Shown here: positions 33,564-43,535 of the stretch, in pieces
Layout of the letters: each line of letters opens with the position of its first letter
How positions within the stretch are numbered: position 1 is the first letter of the stretch
The notes under the pieces: model-generated
The model's input: only the letters and a program-made list of their open reading frames with translations
Database searches by the model: none
Told to the model about the DNA's origin: nothing
Assembly (NCBI GenBank): GCA_022360315.1
Contig: JAKSDA010000577.1
Span: forward strand, 1-64,000
Length of the DNA stretch: 64,000 nucleotides
DNA from: Pseudomonadota bacterium
GTDB taxonomy: Bacteria > Myxococcota_A > Polyangia > Haliangiales > Haliangiaceae
Direction: 5' to 3'
Program-made: the position numbers and the translations under genes

Positions 33564-36212
33564 GTGTCTCTCTGTCGAACTGTCCGGTCCCTGAGCGCCG
33601 TGGCTGCGCTCGGATTGATCGCGTGTCTTTTCACGCCAAATGTGCTCGCCCAGGCCGAGGATCCGGCCGATGCCGAGGTCACGACCCCACCCACGCTGAC
33701 TCGCTTTGTCAAAGCCGAATACCCCAAATCTGCAGCCGAGCAGGGCATCACAGCAGTCGTGGTGCTCGAGATCGATGTCGACGAACACGGTGCAGTCGAA
33801 CAGGTGCGCGTGGTCGAGCCGGCCGATCCGCCGGGCCATGGCTTTGACGAGGCCGCGGTCGCAGCGGTACGACAGTTCGAGTTCGAGCCGGCCAGGCTGG
33901 GCGACGATCCCATCCCGGTCCGCATCACCTATCGCTATGGCTTCACTCTCGAGCCCAAAAACCCAGCCCCCGAATCGGTCTCCGAGACGGACCCGGCACC
34001 GCGGCGGGCGCCGGTGGTCAATTATCGCGGCAAAGTGCTCGAGCGCGGTACACGCAAACCCATGGTCGGGATCACGGTGCTGGCATATCGCGGTCGCGGC
34101 GAAAACGCCCAGGGCTTCGAGGCCGACACCGACGGGCAAGGCGAATTCTCGTTCTCCGATCTGACCACCGGCGAATGGCAGATCGCGATCGAAAACGACG
34201 GGTATCACCGTTTTGGTACCAGCGAAACCATTGCGGCCGACTCGGTCACCAGCGTTGTCTACTACATCGAACGAGTCAATCCATTCGATATCACAGTGAC
34301 CGCGACACGACCGCGCAAAGAGGTCACCCGACATACCATCGCGAGCCAGGAAATCGATATGGTGCCGGGCAATTTTGGCGATCCCCTGTCCGTGGTACAG
34401 AATCTCCCCGGCGTGGCCCGCACCGAATTTGGCAGCGGCGAGATCGTCGCGCGCGGTTCGTCGCCCGAGGATACAGGCACCTTGATCGAGGGGATCAGCG
34501 GGCTCAACCTGTATCATTTTGGTGGCCTGCGCAGCATCATCCCCAGCGCCATGCTGGACAGTGTCGATTTTTACCCGGGTAATTTTTCGGCGGTTCACGG
34601 ACCATATACCGGGGGTCTGCTCGATGTCCGGCTCAAACGGCGGACCGCTGAAACCGTCGATGGATATGTCGATATCAATCTTTTCGACACCGGCGTATAT
34701 GTCGAGGTCCCGCTGAGCAAGCGCGCATCGATCGCGGTCGGTGGCCGGCGCAGCTATGTCGATGTGGTGCTGGGCGAAGCGCTGGCCGGAAGCGATTCGG
34801 TCAGTCTAGTGACCGCGCCGAGGTACTACGACGGCCAGGTGCTCGCGCAGTGGCGGCCCAATGACGCCCACTCGCTCCGGTTCTTTGCCATGGCCTCGAA
34901 CGACGCGTTCGAACTGGTCACCACAAATGCCAAGGACGGCGACATTCGCGCCGAGAGCGGTGAGGCGTCGAGCAAACAATCGTACGCACACCTCGCCCTC
35001 TACGACGAATACACACCCAGCGCCTCGTTCAAGGCCGACATGCAACTCGGCGTCTCGTACGTCACGCAAAACGACCGCTTCGCCGGAATGTTCATCGAAG
35101 CGACCTTGTCCGAAGTGTTCAGCCGCGCGGTCGCGACCTGGAAGATCGCCCGGCCAGTGTCGCTGACCCTGGGCGGAGATATGCGAGTCGGCCGCGGCGT
35201 GGCAGATGCTCGTCTGGGCCGTCTTGCCGGCGAGGGCGAGATGGTAACCGGGCCGCCGCTTGAAGACATCACCGAGTTCAACGAGGAGAGGACCTCGACC
35301 ACGGGCTCTCTTTTCATCGAGGCCTCGCTTTCGCCGCTGCACAGACTCACCATCGTGCCGGGTGTTCGCGCCGATGTGCAGCCGTGGATCGAATCGGTCA
35401 CCGTGGACCCGCGACTCACCGCGCGCCTGCAGGTTCACGATCGAGTCGCGCTCAAGGCCGGCGCCGGTCTGTTTCAGCAAGCTCCGCAGATCATCGAAGT
35501 CCTGGAACAGTACGGCAATCCCGATCTCAAGGCCGAAGAAGCCGTGCATTACTCCTTTGGCGCCGAGTGGACTGCCCATGATCATCTGTTTGTCGAGGCG
35601 ACCGGGTTCTACAAAGAAATGGACAATCTGGTCACCTCCACCGACGAGCTGGTCATGCGCGACGGCACTCTCACACCGCTCCGCTACCAGAGTGACGGCA
35701 GCGGACGGACCTGGGGTGTTGAGTTGATGGTGCGCCACAAACTGGCCAATCGATTCTTTGGCTGGCTGTCCTACACCTACTCGCGCTCGGAACGCCGCGA
35801 CCCCGGAGAAGACGCATTTCGGCTCTTCGACTACGACCAACCTCATATCGTGACGTTCACCGGGTCCTATAAGTTGCCGCGCAACTGGGAAATCGGCGCC
35901 CGCATGCGGTTGGTCAGCGGACAACCCAATACGCCGATCGTCGGGGCCTACTACGATGTCGATCTCGACCAGTACACACCGATTGCCGGCGCGACCAATT
36001 CAGAGCGCAATGGCTCGTTTCACCAGCTCGACGTGCGAATCGATAAACGCTGGGTATTCGACACCTGGCGACTCAGCGCCTATCTCGATATACAGAATGT
36101 CTATAATCAAAAAAATCCGGCAGGATATATATATAAGTATGACTACACCGAACGCGAAGTCATCTCGGGATTGCCAATTTTTCCCGCCCTCGGCATCCGT
36201 GGTGATTTCTGA
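33564..36212 (+). CDS. TonB-dependent outer-membrane receptor with N-terminal TonB C-terminal-like domain
   Basis: An 882-residue protein started at GTG 33564 behind a perfect AAAGGAGGT. After a signal peptide (LGLIACLFTPNVLAQ), residues about 33-130 form a TonB_C-like domain: VKAEYPKSAAEQGITAVVVL, DEHGAVEQVRVVEP, AVAAVRQFEFEPARLGDDPI. A carboxypeptidase-regulatory-like module follows (about 150-240; YRGKVLERGTRKPMVGITVL). Then comes the plug (DPLSVVQNLPGVARTEFGSG) and a beta barrel ending in Phe (GIRGDF), as expected for Bam substrates. The receptor presumably imports a ligand using the upstream Ton motor. Carrying its own TonB-like domain is unusual. Confidence 0.88.
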   Translation: MSLCRTVRSLSAVAALGLIACLFTPNVLAQAEDPADAEVTTPPTLTRFVKAEYPKSAAEQGITAVVVLEIDVDEHGAVEQVRVVEPADPPGHGFDEAAVAAVRQFEFEPARLGDDPIPVRITYRYGFTLEPKNPAPESVSETDPAPRRAPVVNYRGKVLERGTRKPMVGITVLAYRGRGENAQGFEADTDGQGEFSFSDLTTGEWQIAIENDGYHRFGTSETIAADSVTSVVYYIERVNPFDITVTATRPRKEVTRHTIASQEIDMVPGNFGDPLSVVQNLPGVARTEFGSGEIVARGSSPEDTGTLIEGISGLNLYHFGGLRSIIPSAMLDSVDFYPGNFSAVHGPYTGGLLDVRLKRRTAETVDGYVDINLFDTGVYVEVPLSKRASIAVGGRRSYVDVVLGEALAGSDSVSLVTAPRYYDGQVLAQWRPNDAHSLRFFAMASNDAFELVTTNAKDGDIRAESGEASSKQSYAHLALYDEYTPSASFKADMQLGVSYVTQNDRFAGMFIEATLSEVFSRAVATWKIARPVSLTLGGDMRVGRGVADARLGRLAGEGEMVTGPPLEDITEFNEERTSTTGSLFIEASLSPLHRLTIVPGVRADVQPWIESVTVDPRLTARLQVHDRVALKAGAGLFQQAPQIIEVLEQYGNPDLKAEEAVHYSFGAEWTAHDHLFVEATGFYKEMDNLVTSTDELVMRDGTLTPLRYQSDGSGRTWGVELMVRHKLANRFFGWLSYTYSRSERRDPGEDAFRLFDYDQPHIVTFTGSYKLPRNWEIGARMRLVSGQPNTPIVGAYYDVDLDQYTPIAGATNSERNGSFHQLDVRIDKRWVFDTWRLSAYLDIQNVYNQKNPAGYIYKYDYTEREVISGLPIFPALGIRGDF

Positions 36213-36313
36213 GCAGGTCCGGCCGGGTCCTTGCTCGTGGTCGGACCGGGCCAGTGAGTAGCCGGGGCCGATTTGTCGTGTAACCGGCCGCGTCGGGGCG
36301 CGTACGACAAACT

Positions 36314-36835
36314 ATGCGCCACCAACTAACTTGGAAATCCTCAGGTATCTTGCTCCTTGGTCTCGCCCTGTCGGGCGCTGCCTGCAGCGATGACGACGAT
36401 GACACGGAAAACACCGGCGACGTGCCGACAGATGCGAGCGAGCTGTTTACGTTCCTCTCGGCCGATAACTATCGCAGCTTTGCTGCGGAAACCGAGGTAC
36501 ACAGCCCCAACGGGAACAGTCCACACAAAGACGTGCGAGTGTTCGTCAACTCGATTCTCGAGGATTCCCTGAAGGCCGGAAACAGCGAGCACCCGGTCGG
36601 TTCCGCGTCGGTCAAAGAGCTCTATGAAGCCGATAAAACCACCTTGATGGGCTGGGCTGTCATGGTCAAGACCAACGCTCAGAGCAACGGCGGCCAGGGT
36701 TGGTATTGGTATGAGATATTCAGTACCACAGATGGGTCGAATCCAGATTTCGACGGCAATGGCCTTGTCGCGTGCATAGGTTGTCACGCTACCGGTGGCA
36801 CAGACTTCTTCCGGACCCCGTATCCGCTAGAGTAA
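36314..36835 (+). CDS. Cytochrome P460-like haem lipoprotein
   Basis: A 173-residue lipoprotein. The signal peptide LLLGLALSGAAC ends in a lipobox and is followed by a run of Asp. One haem c motif, CIGCH, lies near residue 156 in VACIGCHATGGTDFFRTPYP. The preceding VKELYEADKTTLMGWAVMVK and GWYWYEIF segments resemble cytochrome P460 domains, which in some bacteria oxidise hydroxylamine. Whether the protein crosslink typical of P460 exists cannot be judged. No strong ribosome binding site is seen before the ATG at 36314. Confidence 0.6.
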   Translation: MRHQLTWKSSGILLLGLALSGAACSDDDDDTENTGDVPTDASELFTFLSADNYRSFAAETEVHSPNGNSPHKDVRVFVNSILEDSLKAGNSEHPVGSASVKELYEADKTTLMGWAVMVKTNAQSNGGQGWYWYEIFSTTDGSNPDFDGNGLVACIGCHATGGTDFFRTPYPLE

Positions 36836-37132
36836 CCCGCGCGCCCTCCTACCGACACACGATCGCGTAGGAAAGATGCAACGTGATCGTGCGCGGCCCG
36901 ACCGCCTCGCGCTCGGGCTATCATTTTGGGCAAAGCAGCCCCCCGAACGGCCGGACTTCCGGCCGGCTCGGCCGTTGGCCTCGCAACAGCAACACCTGGT
37001 TTGATCCACAACCGATGTGTTTCTGTTTTAGACTGCCCCACACAGCGGCCAGCAGCAAAACCCACTCTCGTATTCTCTGTGAGCCCTAACTGCATCCTCT
37101 GCAACTCCCACAATGCTTGAACATCGGCTGCC
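36836..37132. other. Intergenic region with GGCCGG palindrome
   Basis: A nearly 300-bp gap between convergent genes. It contains GGCCGGACTTCCGGCC at 36949-36964, nested within wider CGGCCG arms (about 36944-36976). This is similar in composition to the 33.4-kb palindromes. Nothing else is recognised. Confidence 0.5.
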
Positions 37133-37354
37133 TCAAATCTGAAAGTCTGGTGGCTTGTAGCGGCCATACGGGATGCGCAACCACATGCGCTCGTGACCAA
37201 AATAAGCTCCCAGCTTGATCAGTGTATCGAGAAGGCCGATCTCGGCAGCCAAAATAATCTCACCCGTGGCCGCAAATACCACCAATGAGGTGATGAGCGT
37301 GGCTATAAATCTCCAGCTCAGCGCTTTGGCAATGCTCCGCTTCCTCGTTTCCAT
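37133..37354 (-). CDS. DUF2061 small membrane protein
   Basis: A 73-residue protein. METRKRSIAKALSWRFIATL followed by SLVVFAATGEIILAAEIGLL and YFGHERMWLRIPYGR is the typical DUF2061 pattern, a two-helix inner-membrane protein often near sulfate assimilation or stress genes. Molecular function unknown. An AT-rich block lies upstream. Confidence 0.85.
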   Translation of the reverse strand: METRKRSIAKALSWRFIATLITSLVVFAATGEIILAAEIGLLDTLIKLGAYFGHERMWLRIPYGRYKPPDFQI

Positions 37355-37399
37355 AAGGTTCTCAACTGTATCCTACAGAATTACCGGGAAATCGAGGAA

Positions 37400-37460
37400 A
37401 AATAGCCGGCCTAATCGTTAAATATTTGATATTATTAATATATTTTTTGTAAATACCACA
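37400..37460 (-). promoter_or_regulatory. AT-rich putative promoter block upstream of the DUF2061 gene
   Basis: A roughly 50-bp block of A/T (37418-37456) stands out in a GC-rich region. Read on the minus strand it offers TTTACA, then 16 bases, then TATCAA as -35/-10 candidates. A CTGTA/TACAG inverted repeat lies closer to the gene (about 37366-37378). It may be an H-NS-like or strong promoter element. Confidence 0.4.
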
Positions 37461-37536
37461 GCGGACAAGTCAGGTAACAGGGGCGATCGGCGAATGAGGC
37501 AAGATGACGGCCGGAAGCTGAGGCGGCAAATTCCAC

Positions 37537-39228
37537 TCAGCTGGGCTCGGTTTGTTTTGGCTCGACGGCTCGCGGTGCGGCGGGGCTCGGTTGTCGGATC
37601 GTGGCCGGGCTTTCCCTTCCGGGATCTGTGCCTGTAGCCGGATTGGTGACTCCCAGCCATTCGAAGTACGTGGCCATTTTCGCCCGCTGTTCGGGCGGCA
37701 TGTACTCGAAGTTGCGGCCGCGGTCGATGATTTCCCAGAAATCTTCCGACTGGACTTTTTCGAGCTGATCGCGAATGACCTGCAGGCGAGTTTTCGGCTC
37801 GCTTTTCATGTCCTTTGCGATGAGACGGGCTTTCTGCTCCTCGCCTGCCGTCAGGTAGTAGGCGGCCAGCTTGACCTGTGCCTTGCGGACTCCGAGCAGG
37901 CCTTTCTCCTGGATCTGCTCCTGAAGCGGCTGATCTAACTCCAAGAACTGATTGAGCATGTCATCCTGATATTCGGCGTCGAGCTCGTGGGCGATCTGGC
38001 ACAGTGTCGAGACATCGTGGGCCACGGTTTCGGTCACAAAGGTGAGTTTCCTGTCGTAGCTGACCCGCCCGTAGTAATTCATGTACTTGACCCCGTCCAG
38101 GGCGACCTTGCCGTGTCCCTGCCGCAGCATGGCCTCGACCAGAATCCTGTACTGATTGAGCGCGTTGTAGGCCGTCCGCACGTCGCGCGCATTGAGGGTG
38201 AAGCGCAAATACGTGTTCATGTAGTGGAATACCAGGGTGATGAGCTCGTTGTCGTTGTGCTTGCCGGCGACTTCGCCGATATAGCGGGTATTGATGGCGA
38301 TGAGATAATTGATGTCGCGCATCGAGGTGAGCGCCTCGTTGTAGATGCCGAGGTATTGGCGCAGTATTTTCCATTCGAACCAGGTGCGACGCTCTTCCAG
38401 CTCCTTGAGGGATTCGGGATCCATGGCCACGAAATCGGGATTGGTGCGAATGCTGTCGCCGATGAGAAACCAGCCATCTTCGGCCTTGACCTTGATGGCC
38501 AGGTAGCCGAGGCAGTAGTCCTTGAGCGCGTCCACAGCCCGACTGGCGATGATCTTATCCTTGCCCGAGATCGAGTTGGACGTGATGTCGGTGAGCTCCT
38601 CCATGGCCGAGAGGGTCTGCGCCTGAAGCGCAGCGCAGTGCTCGCGGGATTGCACGTGAGCGGTGATCATGACCGCGTGGACCGCTTGCTGGCGGATTCG
38701 CTGGATGATGTTTGTCGGCTCGAGAAACGAGAATACATAGGCGAAGTAGGGCAACATGAGCACCAGCCCGAACGTGGTTGCGGCCATGACGACCAGGACC
38801 AGAGCGCGCGGCACGAAGTTGTTCTGCAGCGACATGCTCAGCCATACGCCGCAAACACAGGCCACCACGTAGTAGGCCAGGACCACGATGTTGGTGCGAT
38901 CGCGCAAAAACATCCGGGCGACCCCGGTGTAGCGGGCGGCCGAGAGCTGCACGATGATGATGACCACCGTGATGACAATGCCCAGCACCGCGGCAATCAT
39001 GGCTGCCAATGCACTGACCGCGTCGGTGATCTTTTCCGGGTCAAACGAGATGTAACGCTCGAGTGGATCGTCCGGGCCCTTTGCTCGCCCGCCGCCAGTG
39101 TAGTAGTGATCGAGGGTGTAAAAGACCACGAAAAAAAGCAGAGCAGTCGCGGCTAGAATTACCGTGGGCATGAGCCAGCGGCTGTTCCAGTTGGGTCGTT
39201 CCGTGTTCACGTCAGATCTAGCCCGCAT
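37537..39228 (-). CDS. DUF2254-type predicted membrane protein
   Basis: A 563-residue protein. Four TM segments lie in the N-terminal third (WLMPTVILAATALLFFVVFY, ALAAMIAAVLGIVITVVIII, NIVVLAYYVVACVCGVWLSM, LVVMAATTFGLVLMLPYFAY). A long soluble alpha-helical region follows, with a Pro/Ala/Glu-rich tail. The VLGIVITVVIIIVQLSAARY segment after the second helix is typical of DUF2254 proteins. Function unknown. The start codon lies inside the left arm of a long inverted repeat (39223-39236), and the gene is divergent from the ArsR regulator. Confidence 0.7.
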   Translation of the reverse strand: MRARSDVNTERPNWNSRWLMPTVILAATALLFFVVFYTLDHYYTGGGRAKGPDDPLERYISFDPEKITDAVSALAAMIAAVLGIVITVVIIIVQLSAARYTGVARMFLRDRTNIVVLAYYVVACVCGVWLSMSLQNNFVPRALVLVVMAATTFGLVLMLPYFAYVFSFLEPTNIIQRIRQQAVHAVMITAHVQSREHCAALQAQTLSAMEELTDITSNSISGKDKIIASRAVDALKDYCLGYLAIKVKAEDGWFLIGDSIRTNPDFVAMDPESLKELEERRTWFEWKILRQYLGIYNEALTSMRDINYLIAINTRYIGEVAGKHNDNELITLVFHYMNTYLRFTLNARDVRTAYNALNQYRILVEAMLRQGHGKVALDGVKYMNYYGRVSYDRKLTFVTETVAHDVSTLCQIAHELDAEYQDDMLNQFLELDQPLQEQIQEKGLLGVRKAQVKLAAYYLTAGEEQKARLIAKDMKSEPKTRLQVIRDQLEKVQSEDFWEIIDRGRNFEYMPPEQRAKMATYFEWLGVTNPATGTDPGRESPATIRQPSPAAPRAVEPKQTEPS

Positions 39229-39323
39229 TATTCACCGCAGTATCGTCGCGAGGTCACATGTGCTGAGGAAGATCCGGTCGACGGTTTCGGCAGAGGCAGT
39301 AGATGGTGTGGTGAATAATGCGG
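39223..39323. promoter_or_regulatory. 14-bp inverted repeat pair in the divergent DUF2254/arsR region
   Basis: CCGCATTATTCACC at 39223-39236 and its exact reverse complement GGTGAATAATGCGG at 39310-39323 are 73 bp apart. The left copy covers the DUF2254 start codon. Downstream, AGTGATTCGG is repeated at 39336 and 39352. The arrangement suggests operators for the adjacent ArsR-family regulator acting by looping; this is inference. Confidence 0.5.
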
Positions 39324-39518
39324 ATTGGGGCTCGGAGTGATTCGGTGTGGCAGTGATTCGGACAGGCTTCGTGGTCGAACTGCCCGTACTCCGCAAAGTG
39401 CTTGCGCTCGTGTGGTTGACACGACTCGGCGAATATCGCACAAGAGATGGGAATCAACAACGGATTGGCCGGTCCAAAACGCACGGCCAGGAGCGGTCAG
39501 TCGAGTGGCGAATGAACC

Positions 39519-39809
39519 ATGAAAAAAACCAGCATTGCAGTGTTCGAGGCGTTGTCCCACCCGATGCGCATCAAGATGATCGAACTGCTCGGTCGCAAGG
39601 AGCGGCGTATCGATCAACTGAGCGAAAAACTCAAGATCAATGCGTCTTCGATAAGCCACCACCTGGTAGTCCTGCGCGAGTCGGGGTTGCTCATCACCGA
39701 GCGGCGCGGCAAGCCGGCTTACCACTCCATCAACAAGGAGCTGTTGCGCGCGGCCATCGACGATCTGATCAAGTCGGCCAGGCTCGACGACACAACCGAG
39801 GAATCATGA
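39519..39809 (+). CDS. ArsR-family winged helix regulator
   Basis: A 96-residue protein. IAVFEALSHPMRIKMIELLG, then IDQLSEKLKINASSISHHLV and LRESGLLITERRGKPAYHSI, is a complete ArsR winged helix. No cysteine pair for metal sensing is present (the protein has no Cys), so it is unlikely to be a metalloregulator. It is probably an autoregulated repressor of the divergent membrane-protein gene. Confidence 0.88.
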   Translation: MKKTSIAVFEALSHPMRIKMIELLGRKERRIDQLSEKLKINASSISHHLVVLRESGLLITERRGKPAYHSINKELLRAAIDDLIKSARLDDTTEES

Positions 39810-40176
39810 GCCTCGAAAGTCCAGATTTCCACTGAAAGAGTTCCGGCGATTCAAGCTCGCTCGCATGTAGTGGCAGTTCAGACGAACGGCCATTTCGAAT
39901 TTCACGTAGGGCATACTAATGCTCGAGACTAGGATGAATCGTTACAAGCGAGACGTTGTTTATTCGGCTGGCCATCTAGCTGCCAGGTTGGAACGCGGCA
40001 AGGTCTCGACGTCGTGGCCGGTAGTGCGGTGCGAGGTCCGAGACGAATCCTGCAATGTCGGTAGCTTACGCGCTATACAACGCATTCGATCGCTCTTTAT
40101 GATATTCCCTTCGGAGCACAACCACAGTCGCCTGAGGGTCACCCGACCGGTTAACCCGACCGAATCGAGGGAATCG
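39810..40176. other. Intergenic region before universal stress protein gene
   Basis: A 367-bp gap of lower GC than its neighbours. A CCGGTTAACC palindrome (about 40147-40156) lies 20 bases before the usp start. No coding frame with family resemblance and no RNA gene was found. Confidence 0.4.
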
Positions 40177-40632
40177 ATGTCCAACTTCAGAAAGCTTTTG
40201 GTCACTACCGACTTTTCGACTGACTCCCTAGGCGGGGTACGTGCAGCAGCCGAACTCGCCCGCCAGTTGGACGCCGAGGTCATGTTGTTGTATGTCGTCG
40301 AAGATCATTTGCCGCCGATTCTCGGGGCGACATCTGGCGAAGAGCGCCAGGGTATCCTCGAAAAGCACCGCCGGCACGCCGAGGAGTCATTGCGTGAATA
40401 TGCGGTGGAGCATCTCGCCGACTGCCGAGCAGGGACCGCAACAGTGGTGGGAGTCGCCGCTCGGGACATCATTCATTATGCCGAGGGCAATGAGATCGAT
40501 CTGATCATTATGGCGAGCCGGGGGTATGGGCCCATTCGGCAGCTACTGCTGGGAAGCACTGCCGAACGGGTACTGCGCCGTGCGTCGTGTCCTGTGCTGG
40601 TCGTGCCGGCAAAAGCATCTGACCGGGACTAG
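40177..40632 (+). CDS. Universal stress protein (UspA family)
   Basis: A 151-residue Usp protein from the ATG at 40177, preceded by GAGGGA. KLLVTTDFSTDSLGGVRAAA forms the first strand/helix, and LIIMASRGYGPIRQLLLGST, then AERVLRRASCPVLVVP is the ATP-binding G-x2-G-x9-G-S/T motif. It likely binds ATP and acts in stress adaptation. Confidence 0.92.
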   Translation: MSNFRKLLVTTDFSTDSLGGVRAAAELARQLDAEVMLLYVVEDHLPPILGATSGEERQGILEKHRRHAEESLREYAVEHLADCRAGTATVVGVAARDIIHYAEGNEIDLIIMASRGYGPIRQLLLGSTAERVLRRASCPVLVVPAKASDRD

Positions 40633-40678
40633 CCCGGAGTTTTCACGAGTCTGGCTGCTGTGGTCGCAAGAGGCCAAT

Positions 40679-41785
40679 TCACTGTCCTGCCAGAGCGTTC
40701 GAGCAACGGCTAGCCGGCCCCCGATCGCGGTGTTCGTGCGTGGCCAGGTGATAGATCAGCACCTCGCGAGTTTCGGCCCAATGCAGGTATTTGTGGAGGC
40801 GACGGTCGAGCTCGTCGGCAAATCGTTCGGCTTTCGGGCTTGCCACCCGTGGATACAGAAGCTCGGATACCAGTGATGGGCCGCTGCCGTCGCCTTTCCA
40901 CCGGTGCCAGACCGCCAGCTCGACAGGCAGACCTTGACTTCCCACCGCAACGGTGCCCAGGTCGTAGTTGTGCTCGCCGACGCACAGCGCGCCCACGGGT
41001 TGCAGCTTGGCGTCCGGCTGGTACCGGTCGATGTCGCTCAGTGCGGGGAAGAGCGCGCGCAGCGCAGCCAGATCGGCCGGTCGTTCGTCCAGCATGCGCA
41101 CGGTTCCGCCCACCCAGTAGTACGATGATCGCATGGCCTCGCTGATCGCCGTGATGTGTTTGAATCGCTCTTTGGCTCTCTTTATGGGCAGATTTTTGGC
41201 TGGTGCAAGAAAATGGCGTGACGATTCGGCGTCCTCACGGTCGCCAATGCGCCGATTGAAGGAGGCCGCCAGGACGTTGGTGGGGACTGTACAGGTCGGG
41301 TCGAGACGCTCGCGCAATCTCAGAATAAAGCCGTGTTCGCGCAGCCAGGTATTGGGCCATGCCAGGTCGAGAAGTTGGACCAATCGGCATTTGGACTGGC
41401 CGTTGCGGGAAAAGGGCAGTCTGGCGCTGGCCGCGGCCTGGGCGACGAGTTCAGTCACCGCAGCGGGCTCTAACTCGGGTGTGAGCAAGATGCGGTACTC
41501 TTTTGCCAGGGCGGGTTGCCGGCCAGCGCTTTTCGAGCCCTGCGCGCTGGGATTTTTGTGCGCCGCAGGAGTGGTGGCAGCGATGTCCCGTCCTGGTACG
41601 GCCTCGGTATTTGTGCCCGCTGCCCTTTCGGCAACTGCGTCCTGACCCCGCCCCGAACAAGATGCCACCAATACCACAATCAGGACAAGCGCGGCGGGGT
41701 GGCGTGCGGCGTTGCCCGGCCTATGGCCGGGCAAAAGCACGGACTGTGGATCGGGCAAATACGCGGAAAAGCCCGTAACCGTCAT
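40679..41785 (-). CDS. Putative lipoprotein, CYTH-like fold suspected
   Basis: A 368-residue protein from the ATG at 41785; an upstream ATG (41839) or a GTG at 41740 are alternatives. The hydrophobic stretch ALVLIVVLVASC ends in a lipobox, which argues for the shorter GTG start. The mature part contains AKEYRILLTPELEP, LREHGFILRLRERLDP, and a C-terminal EVLIYHLATHEHR. Alternating charged beta strands with an LRLRER motif remind me of CYTH/triphosphate-tunnel proteins, but this is weak. A 10-bp hairpin lies in the signal-peptide coding region (41712-41734). Confidence 0.6.
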   Translation of the reverse strand: MTVTGFSAYLPDPQSVLLPGHRPGNAARHPAALVLIVVLVASCSGRGQDAVAERAAGTNTEAVPGRDIAATTPAAHKNPSAQGSKSAGRQPALAKEYRILLTPELEPAAVTELVAQAAASARLPFSRNGQSKCRLVQLLDLAWPNTWLREHGFILRLRERLDPTCTVPTNVLAASFNRRIGDREDAESSRHFLAPAKNLPIKRAKERFKHITAISEAMRSSYYWVGGTVRMLDERPADLAALRALFPALSDIDRYQPDAKLQPVGALCVGEHNYDLGTVAVGSQGLPVELAVWHRWKGDGSGPSLVSELLYPRVASPKAERFADELDRRLHKYLHWAETREVLIYHLATHEHRDRGPASRCSNALAGQ

Positions 41786-41989
41786 CGCTTGCTTTGCAAC
41801 CTGTGTGGGGTTCGCAAGGGTAGGGAGTGGACGATACATTGAATGCTGATAAGAAGCTGTACCAGGGATAGAGCTGAATGCAAATCGGGCCCGGCGCAGT
41901 GGAGTGGCGTTCCGTGTTGCCGACCTGGATCGATGGCACCGATGGCTCGGCAACAATGGAGCGACTTCGCGACGCAGTTTGGCACTCAG

Positions 41990-43408
<1,419 letters not shown>

Positions 43409-43535
43409 GAACCGTGCCTCCGTTTACACGAGCTGTTCATATCACATGTGTCGCCATACCCGGGCATCTACAGGATGTTTTGATGTTGATGCCGCGACCG
43501 TGGACACGGCGGGCGATGCCGTGTAGCGTTATCCG

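Noticed and set aside
37987..39156. Plus-strand open frame of 389 codons opposite the DUF2254 gene
   Set aside because: It lacks any domain pattern, whereas the minus strand shows four membrane helices typical of DUF2254.
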